A stretch of DNA of 64,000 nt from G965237725 sp965237725 (GCA_965237725.1 OZ250151.1:3968001-4032000), one strand, 5' to 3'; counted from the stretch's first letter, positions 27,570 to 36,713 are shown. Notes: a model not told the origin generated them from the sequence alone. Made by a program: numbers and translations.

Positions 27570-27684
27570 ATCGCAATGGAGTGATTACCCAGGTTGCTTT
27601 AGTGGGGACTAAAAAGTGGGTTCCGGGTCAAACACTCCTGAGTGGATCATTAACACTCGCGGACAAGTAGATGCTATAACGATA

Positions 27685-27713
27685 TTGAACGTCAAAATCG
27701 AAAAATTGAATAT
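27685..27713. promoter_or_regulatory. 29-bp candidate operator, site 4
   Basis: TTGAACGTCAA, ten bases, TTGAATAT. It lies in the divergent space, 224 bases before doeB and 342 bases before the start of the 194-residue gene. Confidence 0.5.
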
Positions 27714-27936
27714 GGCGCGATTAAACAATTTGGTTACGTTTACGACTAAAAGGATTGTATTCAGAAAATTAAATTGAGTTTGGGGTCCATGTCTTACTTG
27801 CTTTTTCGGAGTGACCCAAGGGCGATTGAATTGCATTTATTGAGCAAAGAGCGCAATGATAGGGCAGAGGATATCTGCCAAAAAGCCTGGAAATAGGTTA
27901 AATTTCGGCTTTATATAATTTTACAAGGTGATCTTA

Positions 27937-28929
27937 ATGACAGCGCCCAATCCAATATCTACCACCATTGATTACGATAGAGACGGTGTTCAGCACGGCT
28001 TTCTAAAGATGCCTCATTCCCGTGATGAGTCTGGCTGGGGCATGATGGTAATTCCCATCACCGTTGCTAAGAATGGTGCGGGGCCAACTATTATCTTTAC
28101 TGGCGCGAATCATGGAGATGAATACGAAGGCCCGGTAGCACTATGGGATTTGACTCATACCATCAATTCGGACGAGCTTTCGGGCCGGGTGATTATCGTA
28201 CCAGGCATGAACTATCCTGCTTTTCGTGCTGGGAAAAGAACGTCGCCAATCGATGGTGGCAACATGAATCGGAGTTTCCCGGGTAATTCAGCCGGAACGT
28301 TTACCGAAAAAATTGCCGATTATTTTCAACGGTCATTGTTACCCATGGCGGACTACGTTGTGGACTTTCATTCCGGTGGTAAAACCATGGAGTTTGCACC
28401 TTTCTGCTGCGCCCATGTTCTCGAAGACAAACAACAACAGTCCCGTTGTGTGGCGGCAATGCAGGCATTCAATGCGCCTTATTCTATGATGTTGCTCGAA
28501 ATTGAAGCGGCCAGTATGTATGACACTGCTGCTGAAAATATGGGAAAAGTATTTGTTAGTACAGAGCTTGCGGGGGGTGGCAGTACATCGGCATATACGG
28601 TGGCTATCGCAAAGAAGGGGATCAGGAATATATTGAGGCATGCCGGGATTACCAAAGGTGAACTCGAGGTCGATGAAACAATAAATCTGGACATGCCCGA
28701 TGAGCGTTGTTATGTGTTCAGTGAATCTGCTGGATTGCTGGAATTATGTGTGGATCTAGGGGATGATGTGAAAGCGGGGGACTTGATTGGCCGGATTCAC
28801 AATACCGATCACACAGGACTTGCACCCACCGAATATCATGCGGGCATAGACGGCGTATTCAGTGGCCGCCATTTTCCAGGTTTAATCGGCATCGGTGATT
28901 TTCTCGGTGTAATCGCAGTGCGCATGTGA
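27937..28929 (+). CDS. doeB: N-acetyl-L-2,4-diaminobutanoate deacetylase (DoeB-like)
   Basis: 330 residues; ATG at 27937 is preceded by AAGGTG seven bases upstream (a GTG three codons earlier is less likely). It belongs to the succinylglutamate desuccinylase/aspartoacylase zinc-hydrolase family: zinc motif in GANHGDEYEGP, the arginine block GGNMNRSFPG, and the second zinc histidine in VVDFHSGG. The C-terminal part has the beta-barrel typical of this group. The following gene encodes ectoine hydrolase DoeA, so the assignment to ectoine degradation (deacetylating N-alpha-acetyl-diaminobutyrate to diaminobutyrate) is well supported by context. Site 4 of the shared motif lies upstream. Confidence 0.92.
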   Translation: MTAPNPISTTIDYDRDGVQHGFLKMPHSRDESGWGMMVIPITVAKNGAGPTIIFTGANHGDEYEGPVALWDLTHTINSDELSGRVIIVPGMNYPAFRAGKRTSPIDGGNMNRSFPGNSAGTFTEKIADYFQRSLLPMADYVVDFHSGGKTMEFAPFCCAHVLEDKQQQSRCVAAMQAFNAPYSMMLLEIEAASMYDTAAENMGKVFVSTELAGGGSTSAYTVAIAKKGIRNILRHAGITKGELEVDETINLDMPDERCYVFSESAGLLELCVDLGDDVKAGDLIGRIHNTDHTGLAPTEYHAGIDGVFSGRHFPGLIGIGDFLGVIAVRM

Positions 28930-29003
28930 ATTTGTTTTCTACTCTTTGGGTTGTCAAAAAACTCAATGGAGCAATTTAACTATTTGATTGAGAGAAATCT
29001 TTG

Positions 29004-30185
29004 ATGAGCTACGCAAAGCCATTTAAAAAATCGGAATACCAGCAGCGGGTTAAAAATCTTAAACAACGGATGGATGCCGCAGGCTTTGATTTATTAATAT
29101 GTCAAGACCCTGCCAGCATGGGCTGGTTGACCGGTTTCGATGGCTGGTCTTTTTATACGCCCCAGGCTGTTCTGGTGCATCTGGAAGAAGAAACGCCGAT
29201 TTGGTTTGGCCGCGCCCAGGATGCTAAGTCCGCCCACATTACTACGGATTTACCCGAGCATAATATCATCGCTTTCTCAGAACCCCTGGTACACCACCAG
29301 ACTCAACATCCTTTTGACGAATTGTGTGACCTGGTCATCGCCCGAGGCTGGGGATCAGCGAGAATCGGGGTTGAACTCGACGCACACTACTACACTGCCC
29401 GGGCCCATCATCACGTCACCAACGGACTGCCCAATGCAACCATTTCGGACAACCATGAAATTGTAAACTGGGCCCGCCTGGTTAAATCCGATGCTGAACT
29501 GGTTTATATGCGCGAAGCCGGACGCATTGTTACCGATACCATGAACACCGCATTAGAGCGATTACAACCAGGGGTCCGTCAGTTTGAAGTTATTGCTGAT
29601 GTTTATCATGCCCAAATCATTGGGTTTGATAACAAGTATGGTGACTATACCGGTCTATGCCCTCTGATCCAGGTGGGTGAAGGGACCAGCACACCCCATT
29701 TAACCTGGACTGATGAACCGTTACCCGATAGTGGTTTGATTGTCATGGAAATTGGCTCGGCACGACGGCATTATCAGGTACCGCTCACTCGCACTGCCCA
29801 TATTGGTTCACCGCCGGCGGATGTCGCAAGTCTTGCCGAGGTTATTGTCGAGGGCGGTGACAGGGCACTTGAAGTGGCAAAGCCCGGTGTGACTTGCGAG
29901 GAAGTTGAGGCAATCTGGCAGAGCGTGCTCAAAAAGCATGGTTACAGCAAAGATAGCCGGGTAGGTTATTCCATTGGATTAAATTATCCGCCGGACTGGG
30001 GTGAACGAACCGCCAGTTTGCGCCCGGGGGATAAAACCGAGTTGCAACGGGGTATGTGTTTTCATTTTCAGTCTGGCGTGTGGCTCGAAGATTTTGGTGT
30101 TGCGGTATCCGAACCTTTTGTGGTTACAGAAAAAGGCGGCGAACGTCTAAGCGATGTCAGCCGTGAACTGATTGTTATAAATTAA
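29004..30185 (+). CDS. doeA: Ectoine hydrolase (DoeA-like), M24 family
   Basis: 393 residues; ATG at 29004 after GAGAG. Creatinase/aminopeptidase-P fold: N-terminal domain (LICQDPASMGWLTGFDGWSFYTPQ), then the pita-bread domain from about residue 155 (VKSDAELVYMREAGRIV). The positions of metal ligands in true M24 peptidases are altered (EIGSARRHYQ, YSIGLNYPPDWGE), as expected for metal-independent creatinase/ectoine hydrolase members. DoeA opens the ectoine ring to N-alpha-acetyl-diaminobutyrate, the substrate of DoeB encoded just upstream. The two genes are 74 bases apart and surely one operon. Confidence 0.93.
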   Translation: MSYAKPFKKSEYQQRVKNLKQRMDAAGFDLLICQDPASMGWLTGFDGWSFYTPQAVLVHLEEETPIWFGRAQDAKSAHITTDLPEHNIIAFSEPLVHHQTQHPFDELCDLVIARGWGSARIGVELDAHYYTARAHHHVTNGLPNATISDNHEIVNWARLVKSDAELVYMREAGRIVTDTMNTALERLQPGVRQFEVIADVYHAQIIGFDNKYGDYTGLCPLIQVGEGTSTPHLTWTDEPLPDSGLIVMEIGSARRHYQVPLTRTAHIGSPPADVASLAEVIVEGGDRALEVAKPGVTCEEVEAIWQSVLKKHGYSKDSRVGYSIGLNYPPDWGERTASLRPGDKTELQRGMCFHFQSGVWLEDFGVAVSEPFVVTEKGGERLSDVSRELIVIN

Positions 30186-30215
30186 GTCCTGTTGTACAAC
30201 TAAATCGGCATCTAA

Positions 30216-31262
30216 ATGACAAATCAACCAACCAAAAATAGCTTTGCTTCGGATAATACTTCCAGCGTTTGCCCAGAAGTTATGGATGCAATCATGGAAG
30301 CAAATTCCGGTTTTGCAGCATCTTATGGCGATGATCATTGTTCTTTGAACTTGAATCAGAAATTCTCAGAAGTTTTTGAGATGGATGTAAATGTATTTCC
30401 GGTTACCAGCGGTACAGCGGCCAATGCATTGGCGCTGTCGGCTCTGACGCCTGCCTACGGCAAGATTTTTTGCCACGAAATGTCCCACATTAATACCGAT
30501 GAATGTGCCGCGCCGGAATTTTTTACCGGCGGAGCCAAGCTCATCCCCATTGCCAGCGACACTGGAAAAATTGATGCCGGCAGTTTTGGAGATTTTATTC
30601 GCGGCACAGGAAATGTACACGCCGCCCAGCCTGCGGCAGTAAGCTTTGCCCAGTCCTGCGAAATCGGGGTGGTGTATCAACTCGATGAAATTCGCGCAAT
30701 TGCCAATACCGCCCACGAACACGGGCTAAATGTCCATATGGACGGCGCACGTTTCGCTAATGGTTTGGTGGCGTTGGATGTCAGTCCGGCTGAGATGACC
30801 TGGAAAGCTGGGGTTGACGTGCTGTCTTTTGGCGGTACAAAAAATGGATGCATGGCTGCCGAAGCGGTGGTATTTTTTAATTCAGATCTAGCCGGCTCCT
30901 TTCCTTTTTTACATAAACGGGCAGGGCAATTGATTTCAAAAATGAGATTTGTATCCGCCCAGTTAGACGCCTATGTGTCCGATGAAGTGTGGTTGCGCAA
31001 TGCTCGTCATGCCAATGCCATGGCCGGTCGATTGAGTGAGGGATTAACTTCAATTGAGGGTATTAAACTGGCTTACCCTGTCGAGGCCAATGAGATATTT
31101 GTGCATCTGCCTAAAAAGATTATTAAAAGTCTAAACGTAGTAGGATTTTCGGTAGCTGAGGAGGAGCTCGATGGCACAGCTCCGCCGCGTTTTGTTACAG
31201 CATGGAACACGGAAGAAAATGAAGTTGATCAACTCGTCGCAGCAGTTAGAAGTGCTAGCTAA
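30216..31262 (+). CDS. Threonine aldolase-like PLP enzyme (beta-eliminating lyase family)
   Basis: 348 residues. Fold-type I PLP enzyme with FASDNTSSVCPEVMDAI at the N-terminus, VTSGTAANALAL, the aspartate in VHMDGARFANGL, and the PLP lysine in LSFGGTKNGCMAAEAVVFF. This is the low-specificity L-threonine aldolase pattern, which cleaves beta-hydroxy amino acids to glycine and an aldehyde. Thirty bases downstream of doeA, it is likely part of the same operon. In an osmolyte-degrading context it could act on threonine or hydroxylated derivatives (for example of diaminobutyrate or ectoine); that is inference. Confidence 0.9.
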   Translation: MTNQPTKNSFASDNTSSVCPEVMDAIMEANSGFAASYGDDHCSLNLNQKFSEVFEMDVNVFPVTSGTAANALALSALTPAYGKIFCHEMSHINTDECAAPEFFTGGAKLIPIASDTGKIDAGSFGDFIRGTGNVHAAQPAAVSFAQSCEIGVVYQLDEIRAIANTAHEHGLNVHMDGARFANGLVALDVSPAEMTWKAGVDVLSFGGTKNGCMAAEAVVFFNSDLAGSFPFLHKRAGQLISKMRFVSAQLDAYVSDEVWLRNARHANAMAGRLSEGLTSIEGIKLAYPVEANEIFVHLPKKIIKSLNVVGFSVAEEELDGTAPPRFVTAWNTEENEVDQLVAAVRSAS

Positions 31263-31285
31263 TTAGATTTACTAGAAAATTTATC

Positions 31286-32185
31286 ATGACAACTAAGCCT
31301 TATCAGAAATTGATGCAACGTATCGAGAATGGGGAGCGGATACTCATTGATGGCGCAACAGGAACTGAAGTAGAGCGTCGAGGCGTTCCCGTGGTCAAAA
31401 ATTCGTGGAATTGCAATGGTAATCTTTCCCACCCGCAAATCGTTCAGGAAATTCATGAGGACTACATCGAACATGGTGCGGAAGTTATTATTACAAATAC
31501 ATTTGGTAGCGGCAGGCATTCCTTGCGCGACGCTGGTATCGAAGATCGATTCGAAGAAATTACCGAATCTGCGGTAGACATCGCCCAGAAGGCTCGCGAC
31601 AATCAAAATAAACCCAACGTTCTGATTGCAGGTGGCATCACCCATTGGAGCTGGACTGACAATCAACCTTCATTGAGCGAGCTGCATCAAAACATTTCAG
31701 ATCAATGCCAGATAATGAAAAATTGTGGTGTAGATTTTATTATGCTGGAAATGTTCGTTGACGTCGATCGCCTGGACGTGGCTCTCGATGCAGTTGGCGC
31801 CATCGGCCTGCCTGTCTGGTCAGGGCTGACCCTGACAAAAAACGACCAAGGCAATGTGGGTCTCAGAAATAGCGAGTCACTCGACGACGCAGTTGCGGTC
31901 ATAAATAAATACAACTCACCGGTAATTAATGTCATGCATACCGATGTCGAGTTGATCGATGACGGCCTGGATGCTTTAAAAAATTACTGGAACGGATTCA
32001 CCGGGGTATATGCCCATACGGGCACATTCAATGATGATAGCGAATGGCATTTTGAAGGCACCATTTCTCCAGACGACTACGCCGCAGAAGCACAGCGTTG
32101 GCTGGGTCAAGGGGTAAATATTATAGGCGGATGTTGTGGTATCAGTTCGAAGCACATAGCAAAATTGAAAGAGATTGTTGGATAG
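31286..32185 (+). CDS. Homocysteine S-methyltransferase family protein
   Basis: 299 residues, TIM barrel. N-terminal ILIDGATGTEVERRGVPV, ITNTFGSGRHSL, and the C-terminal zinc motif GGCCGISSKH agree with MmuM/BHMT-type methyltransferases. The first zinc cysteine, normally found in a G-x-N-C context, appears to be missing: the aligned segment reads PVINVMHTDVEL. A nearby histidine may substitute. Members transfer methyl groups from betaine, dimethylsulfoniopropionate or S-methylmethionine to homocysteine. Twenty-three bases after the aldolase gene, probably co-transcribed with doeBA. Confidence 0.85.
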   Translation: MTTKPYQKLMQRIENGERILIDGATGTEVERRGVPVVKNSWNCNGNLSHPQIVQEIHEDYIEHGAEVIITNTFGSGRHSLRDAGIEDRFEEITESAVDIAQKARDNQNKPNVLIAGGITHWSWTDNQPSLSELHQNISDQCQIMKNCGVDFIMLEMFVDVDRLDVALDAVGAIGLPVWSGLTLTKNDQGNVGLRNSESLDDAVAVINKYNSPVINVMHTDVELIDDGLDALKNYWNGFTGVYAHTGTFNDDSEWHFEGTISPDDYAAEAQRWLGQGVNIIGGCCGISSKHIAKLKEIVG

Positions 32186-32198
32186 TCAACATTGCCCT

Positions 32199-32362
32199 AG
32201 GGAGCCTCTGATTAAAACATGAACAGTCAATTTGAGATCAAAACAATCAATTTCTGCGTTGCAAAACTTCGCAATAGCCGTGCTATTACGTGCGTTTCGC
32301 GCCTTGAACTTGATCATTTTGAATCACAACTTGATCTGCCCAGTTTTAATCAGAGGCTCCTT
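32199..32362 (+). mobile_element. MITE-like element, copy 2 (164 bp)
   Basis: Same terminal inverted repeats and hairpin core as copy 1 but with a short internal deletion. It sits between the homocysteine methyltransferase gene and the GMC oxidoreductase gene, ending 22 bases before the GTG of the latter, so it probably contributes to the leader or promoter of that gene. Confidence 0.88.
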
Positions 32363-32384
32363 AGTATTTACATGATCACGCTAA

Positions 32385-34007
32385 GTGAAACATAGTACTT
32401 ATGACTATATTGTAGTGGGCGCCGGCTCCGCCGGTTGTGTCATCGCAAACCGAATCACTGAAAACCCCGACGTCCGTGTTTTGCTTGTTGAAGCCGGGCC
32501 CCGTGACAATAGTCTGAAGTTGAAGGTCCCCGCTGCGTTTATCTATAATTACACCAGCGCCCAGCATAACTGGATGTATTACACCGAGCCCGATCCCTAT
32601 ATGGATGGACAGCGGGTTTTTTGTCCTCGGGGTAAGGTGCTCGGCGGTTCTTCCAGTATTAATGGCCTGGCCTGGGTTCGTGGCCATGCAAAAGACTTCG
32701 ACCGTTGGGCCGAACAGGGCTTACCGAGCTGGTCATATGCCCATTGCCTGCCTTATTTTAAGCGTATGGAAACCTATAGTGGTGGCGGCGATGACTATCG
32801 CGGCGGCTGTGGCCCACTGCATATTTATCGGCCCAAACATGAAAATCCGCTATACGATATTTTTCTCGAAGCGGTTCAACAGGCGGGTTACCCTTTATCC
32901 AAAGATACCAACGGCTATCAGCAGGAAGGCTTTAGTCCCATGGACCAAAGCATCCACAATGGCAAGCGCAGCAGTACCTCGGTTGCGTATCTGGATCCAA
33001 TTCGTGGACGCAAGAATTTAAAAATTCTAACCCGTTGTCATGTTACTCGAATAATTTTTAATGGCCCCCGGGCGACGGGCATTGAATATCAACAGTATGG
33101 TAAAACAAATCGAGCCCACTGTGAAGCGGAAGTTATTGTTAGCGCAGGAGCGGTTAACTCGCCGCAATTGTTGATGCTGTCGGGAATCGGTCCAGGGGCG
33201 CATTTGCGCAAGCATAATATCTCAGTGATTTCCGATTTGCCCGGAGTAGGGCAAAATCTGCAGGATCATTGGGATACTCAGGTGCAACAGGTATGCACCA
33301 AACCGATAAGCGTTAACAATGAAATATCATTTTTGAATCGCGGTAAAAACGGATTGCGCTGGTTGATGACAAAAGATGGTCCGGCGGCCACCAACCAGTC
33401 GGAAATTGCGGGCTATGTTCGTAGCGTCTCGAGTGACCAGCCTGATCTGCAGATTTGTTTTATGCCATTGGCGTTTAACTACGAGAAGATGCAGCCCATT
33501 GCGCCCCATGGTTTTCGACTGTTTGTTATGCCCCTACGTTCGAGTTCCCTGGGGCAGATAAAACTGAAATCTCACAACCCCCTCGATGCACCGGCAATTT
33601 TATGTAATTATATTTCCACAGAAAAAGACAAACAGGACCTTCGTGACGTCATTGAAATCAGCCGCAACATTATTTCCCAGAAGGCCTTTTATCCGGTTCG
33701 CGGCGAGGAACTGGAGCCTGGTGAAAAAGTACGTAGTAATGAGGATATCGACAAATTTGTCCGTCTCCGTGGAAAACCGACCCATCATCTGTGTGGTACC
33801 TGCAAAATGGGTATCGATGATACGGCAGTAGTGGATGAATCATTGAAAGTTTACGGTGTGACGGGACTTCGAGTTGCTGATGCTTCAATTATGCCAACCA
33901 TCACCAGCGGTAATATCAACGCGCCAGTAATTATGATTGGAGAGAAGGCTTCAGATTTGTTGGCAGATAGAGTTCCAGAACAACCTCTTCGGGTGCCTGT
34001 TGGCTAA
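32385..34007 (+). CDS. GMC-family oxidoreductase (choline dehydrogenase-like)
   Basis: 540 residues, full length. FAD loop YDYIVVGAGSAGCVIANRI and VLLVEAG at the N-terminus; PROSITE-type GMC signatures GKVLGGSSSINGLAWVRG and GAVNSPQLLMLSGIGP; C-terminal active-site pair in HHLCGTCKMG and TSGNINAPVIMIGEKASD. Close in pattern to BetA-like choline/alcohol dehydrogenases. In this setting choline or another amino alcohol is a plausible substrate. The GTG start is accepted because it leaves a normal five-residue lead. A MITE separates it from the upstream operon. Confidence 0.92.
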   Translation: MKHSTYDYIVVGAGSAGCVIANRITENPDVRVLLVEAGPRDNSLKLKVPAAFIYNYTSAQHNWMYYTEPDPYMDGQRVFCPRGKVLGGSSSINGLAWVRGHAKDFDRWAEQGLPSWSYAHCLPYFKRMETYSGGGDDYRGGCGPLHIYRPKHENPLYDIFLEAVQQAGYPLSKDTNGYQQEGFSPMDQSIHNGKRSSTSVAYLDPIRGRKNLKILTRCHVTRIIFNGPRATGIEYQQYGKTNRAHCEAEVIVSAGAVNSPQLLMLSGIGPGAHLRKHNISVISDLPGVGQNLQDHWDTQVQQVCTKPISVNNEISFLNRGKNGLRWLMTKDGPAATNQSEIAGYVRSVSSDQPDLQICFMPLAFNYEKMQPIAPHGFRLFVMPLRSSSLGQIKLKSHNPLDAPAILCNYISTEKDKQDLRDVIEISRNIISQKAFYPVRGEELEPGEKVRSNEDIDKFVRLRGKPTHHLCGTCKMGIDDTAVVDESLKVYGVTGLRVADASIMPTITSGNINAPVIMIGEKASDLLADRVPEQPLRVPVG

Positions 34008-34030
34008 AACGCATAACAAATCAATTTCTA

Positions 34031-34726
34031 TCAGGCAAATTTTAGCTCTATATCTTTATCTTTCCCAAGGTATTGCAACAATGTATTAATAAACAATATT
34101 ATCCCGGCAAACTCTAAAATCTCTTCTATGGTATACATCAAACTGTACGTAATGGTTGTTGTGTCATTAATGTCAGCTTCTCTTGCGCTTAATATATCCA
34201 TTCCAACTGCACCAGCTAAATAGATAATTGCAGAAAGTATAATACGGGTTTTTGTTTTTTCAGGGATGCTCCGAAGAAAAGGAATATAAACAATGCCTAT
34301 CAAAGCTACGCCTATCGAGTATGGAATGACCCATGGAAAATAGAGGAATCCTTCAGCATCAACATAATTTTCTATTACATCTCCAATTTCCTCATGTAAT
34401 CTTGTGCCCTCATCGATACTAAGAAATACAAAGATTATCGATAGGGCACACCAGTAAGGTTTATTGTTCTTTTCATTAGCATAGACCTGTTCACCATATC
34501 CACAAAGCCACAGTAGCATTGCACTTAGCAATAACAGGAAACTAGAGAAAAGGGTTGGAATATTGCCTTCATAATCCAGATCAAACATTTCAATAAAATC
34601 GAAACGACCTGGATCATTGATAATATAAAAGGTGATCAGTATCAGGATATGGACTAGCACCAGAATTGATGCTACTGAGATTAAGCACCATGTAATTTTT
34701 CGGGTATTTAGAGATATCTTTTTCAT
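34031..34726 (-). CDS. Six-helix membrane protein of unknown function
   Basis: 231 residues from the ATG at 34726 (a TTG at 34744 would add six). About six membrane helices. Two acidic/histidine motifs stand out: FLSIDEGTRLHEEIGD after helix 3 and YTIEEILEFAGI before the last helix. This pair is a recurring pattern in an uncharacterised bacterial membrane family and might form a metal site within the membrane. No function is assigned. Convergent with the GMC gene (23 bases between stops). Confidence 0.72.
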   Translation of the reverse strand: MKKISLNTRKITWCLISVASILVLVHILILITFYIINDPGRFDFIEMFDLDYEGNIPTLFSSFLLLLSAMLLWLCGYGEQVYANEKNNKPYWCALSIIFVFLSIDEGTRLHEEIGDVIENYVDAEGFLYFPWVIPYSIGVALIGIVYIPFLRSIPEKTKTRIILSAIIYLAGAVGMDILSAREADINDTTTITYSLMYTIEEILEFAGIILFINTLLQYLGKDKDIELKFA

Positions 34727-34876
34727 AAAGAAAGAATATCTCAAATAAACAGGACCATCTAGTTATTATTGCTAGGTTAATCTTACCGAGCTACAACTTT
34801 CTTTATTTGGGCGTTCTTATACTAAACACACTTGTTGCAGGTGTTAGTGTCCTCGCTGCAATTATTAGATCGACTA

Positions 34877-34912
34877 CCCATGCCCATGCCCATGCCCATG
34901 TCAATGCCAATG
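34877..34912. repeat. Six-unit hexanucleotide array
   Basis: CCCATG four times followed by TCAATG and CCAATG, just beyond the 3' end of the YceI gene. Confidence 0.85.
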
Positions 34913-34921
34913 AGCAGGGCT

Positions 34922-35557
34922 TTATTGTCTTTTAAATTCCAGGTGGGCTTCTATCCGAATCTGATCAGAAATCATGGGCACAAATGCATCCATTTCAAAA
35001 TCACTGCGCAAAACCAGTGCAGTGGCTTTTATACCCACCCATAGACCGTTATAGACCGTAGGGAATGCTCCGACCATCTTGTGTCTCCCTTTGTGGTGCA
35101 GTAAGGTCGTTACCTCGATGGTTTTGCTGATGCCACGAATGGTTAACTCACCCACAATATTAAACTCCGAGTCACTGATCTTCTGAAACTCAGTGCTGGT
35201 GAAGGTGATGACAGGGTGGGCTTCAGCTGAGAAAAACTTGTCACTTTGGAGCTGCGTATCAAGCTTTTTAACGCCTGACAATAGCGAGTTGGCCTGAATG
35301 GTCATGGTTATAGAACTATTGGCAATAGCTTCTTCGTCGAGTACTAGCTTGCCACTAAAAGTGGTGAATTCGCCGCTGTTTTCTGCCACGCCGCCGTGAT
35401 CGTAGTAAAACCGAACCTCTGAATGCCCCATGTTTGTTGCATAGTTTTCTGCAGCGCTCGCTTGAATTGAAGCCAATGCAAGGAATATAGCGGTGAAACA
35501 TCGAGCGCTATGAGTTAGCAATACACTGGCTCGCTTGACTAATTTATTACCCTTCAT
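34922..35557 (-). CDS. YceI-family periplasmic protein
   Basis: 211 residues from the ATG at 35557; a GTG four codons upstream is possible. N-terminal signal peptide (positively charged KGNKLVKRAS, hydrophobic FTAIFLALASIQASA, cleavage before ENYAT). The mature part has YceI lipocalin-like features: GHSEVRFYYDHGG, FSGKLVLDEEAI, TQLQSDKFFSAEAHPVITFTS, VGELTIRGISKTIEV. Homologues bind polyisoprenoids or other hydrophobic ligands in the periplasm. Divergent from the AraC/GyrI regulator at 35693, which may regulate it. Confidence 0.9.
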   Translation of the reverse strand: MKGNKLVKRASVLLTHSARCFTAIFLALASIQASAAENYATNMGHSEVRFYYDHGGVAENSGEFTTFSGKLVLDEEAIANSSITMTIQANSLLSGVKKLDTQLQSDKFFSAEAHPVITFTSTEFQKISDSEFNIVGELTIRGISKTIEVTTLLHHKGRHKMVGAFPTVYNGLWVGIKATALVLRSDFEMDAFVPMISDQIRIEAHLEFKRQ

Positions 35558-35692
35558 ATCTGTGTCCACATAATTGAAAAATGCAGTCTAGCAATGTTAA
35601 TCGGTGGAAACGTGTAAAATATTGCTATTGTTGATTTCAGTTCAAACCTTCGTATTTTGAATCTGATCGACCTGGATTTCGGGAGGTGAATA

Positions 35693-36571
35693 TTGAAAAG
35701 AGAAACGGTGCTGCGCCACAATTTGAATAGAGTCATCAATTACGTTCATTCGAATTGCGGTACGAGCATTGGACTCGAACAGATGGCGGACGTTGCATGC
35801 TTGTCAAAATTTCATTTCAGTCGGGTTTTTCAGAATTATGTCCATGAATCCCCTTATCGTTACCTTTATCGAACCCGGCTTGAATATGCAGCACGCAGCT
35901 TAAGCTATCACCCCGATAAATCAATTACATCCCTTGCAATGGATTGTGGATTCAACGACCTGCAGGCGTTATCAAATGCGTTTCGACAACGATTTAAATT
36001 ATCGCCGACCCAATTCAGATCCAGCAACCAATGGGTTTTTGATGGCTTTGACAAGCCAGGACTATTGTTGAATGAAATGGAAAAACAACAGGTGAAGATT
36101 GTAAATAAGCCTGCATTGAGACTGGCCTACATCCGCAGGTTTGGATCTTATACCAATAATAATGGTGCCATTCCCAAAACGTTTTCTATGATTGTGGATT
36201 GGGCAAAATCACGGGGTCTATGGACTGAGAATACGCCATGTATCGGTCTTTGCCCTAATAATCCAGCGTTGACCCCACCACAATCCTGTATTTTCGATGC
36301 CGGCATACCCGTGTCTAAAGAAATTGAAGAAGATGAGCAAGTTGGTATTCAGTCCATCCCCGCCGGCAGATATGCTGTACTAAATATTGCTTGTAGCCCA
36401 CATCAGTTTAATCAGGTGTGGAAATGGCTTGCATTTAAATGGTTGCAACAAAGTGGCGAGACCTACGCCATGGAACACTGCTATGAGATGTATTATCCGC
36501 GACACCATGGCATTATTGCGCCGCAGTTGGGGGTAGAGTTGTGTTTGCGGTTATTGCCGCATCCCGGATAA
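35693..36571 (+). CDS. AraC-family regulator with GyrI-like effector domain
   Basis: 292 residues starting at TTG 35693, which is supported by an excellent GGGAGGTGA five bases upstream. The two AraC helix-turn-helix motifs are LEQMADVACLSKFHFSRVFQNY and ITSLAMDCGFNDLQALSNAF. The GyrI-like domain spans about 135-292 (LAYIRRFGSYTNNNGA, IGLCPNNPALTPPQSCIFDAG, IPAGRYAVLNI). Same architecture as the regulator at 10657 but clearly diverged. The stop is followed by structured tandem repeats. Confidence 0.92.
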   Translation: MKRETVLRHNLNRVINYVHSNCGTSIGLEQMADVACLSKFHFSRVFQNYVHESPYRYLYRTRLEYAARSLSYHPDKSITSLAMDCGFNDLQALSNAFRQRFKLSPTQFRSSNQWVFDGFDKPGLLLNEMEKQQVKIVNKPALRLAYIRRFGSYTNNNGAIPKTFSMIVDWAKSRGLWTENTPCIGLCPNNPALTPPQSCIFDAGIPVSKEIEEDEQVGIQSIPAGRYAVLNIACSPHQFNQVWKWLAFKWLQQSGETYAMEHCYEMYYPRHHGIIAPQLGVELCLRLLPHPG

Positions 36572-36583
36572 CCACTACGCAGT

Positions 36584-36713
36584 TTGTTCGTATCATCCCT
36601 GATACTCACCCCGTTGGGGCTACGCGAAATTCTGATCCCGGCAGAATTTTGTTCGTATCATCCCTGATACTCACCCCATTGGGGCTACGCGAAATTCTGC
36701 TCCCGGCAGAATT
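36584..36713. repeat. 65-bp tandem duplication with three dyads per unit
   Basis: Two nearly identical units starting at 36584 and 36649. Each contains GTATCA-TCCC-TGATAC, then CCCC..GGGG, then AAATTCTG..CAGAATTT. The layout mirrors the first part of the adjacent 168-bp unit although the sequences differ. Confidence 0.85.

Larger units (their letters stand above)
27344..27936. other. 593-base divergent regulatory region upstream of doeB
   Basis: It contains a hairpin at 27541-27569, motif site 4 at 27685-27713, and TATAAT at 27914-27919 immediately before doeB, too close to the start to give a normal leader. One small forward frame (27392-27670) has no coding support. Confidence 0.5.

Noticed and set aside
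27392..27670. Forward frame of 92 codons before doeB
   Set aside because: It overlaps the hairpin at 27541, lacks a ribosome binding site and shows no protein-like pattern.
27914..27919. TATAAT as the doeB promoter
   Set aside because: It is only 18 bases before the ATG, which would place the transcript start inside the ribosome binding site, and no -35 is visible.
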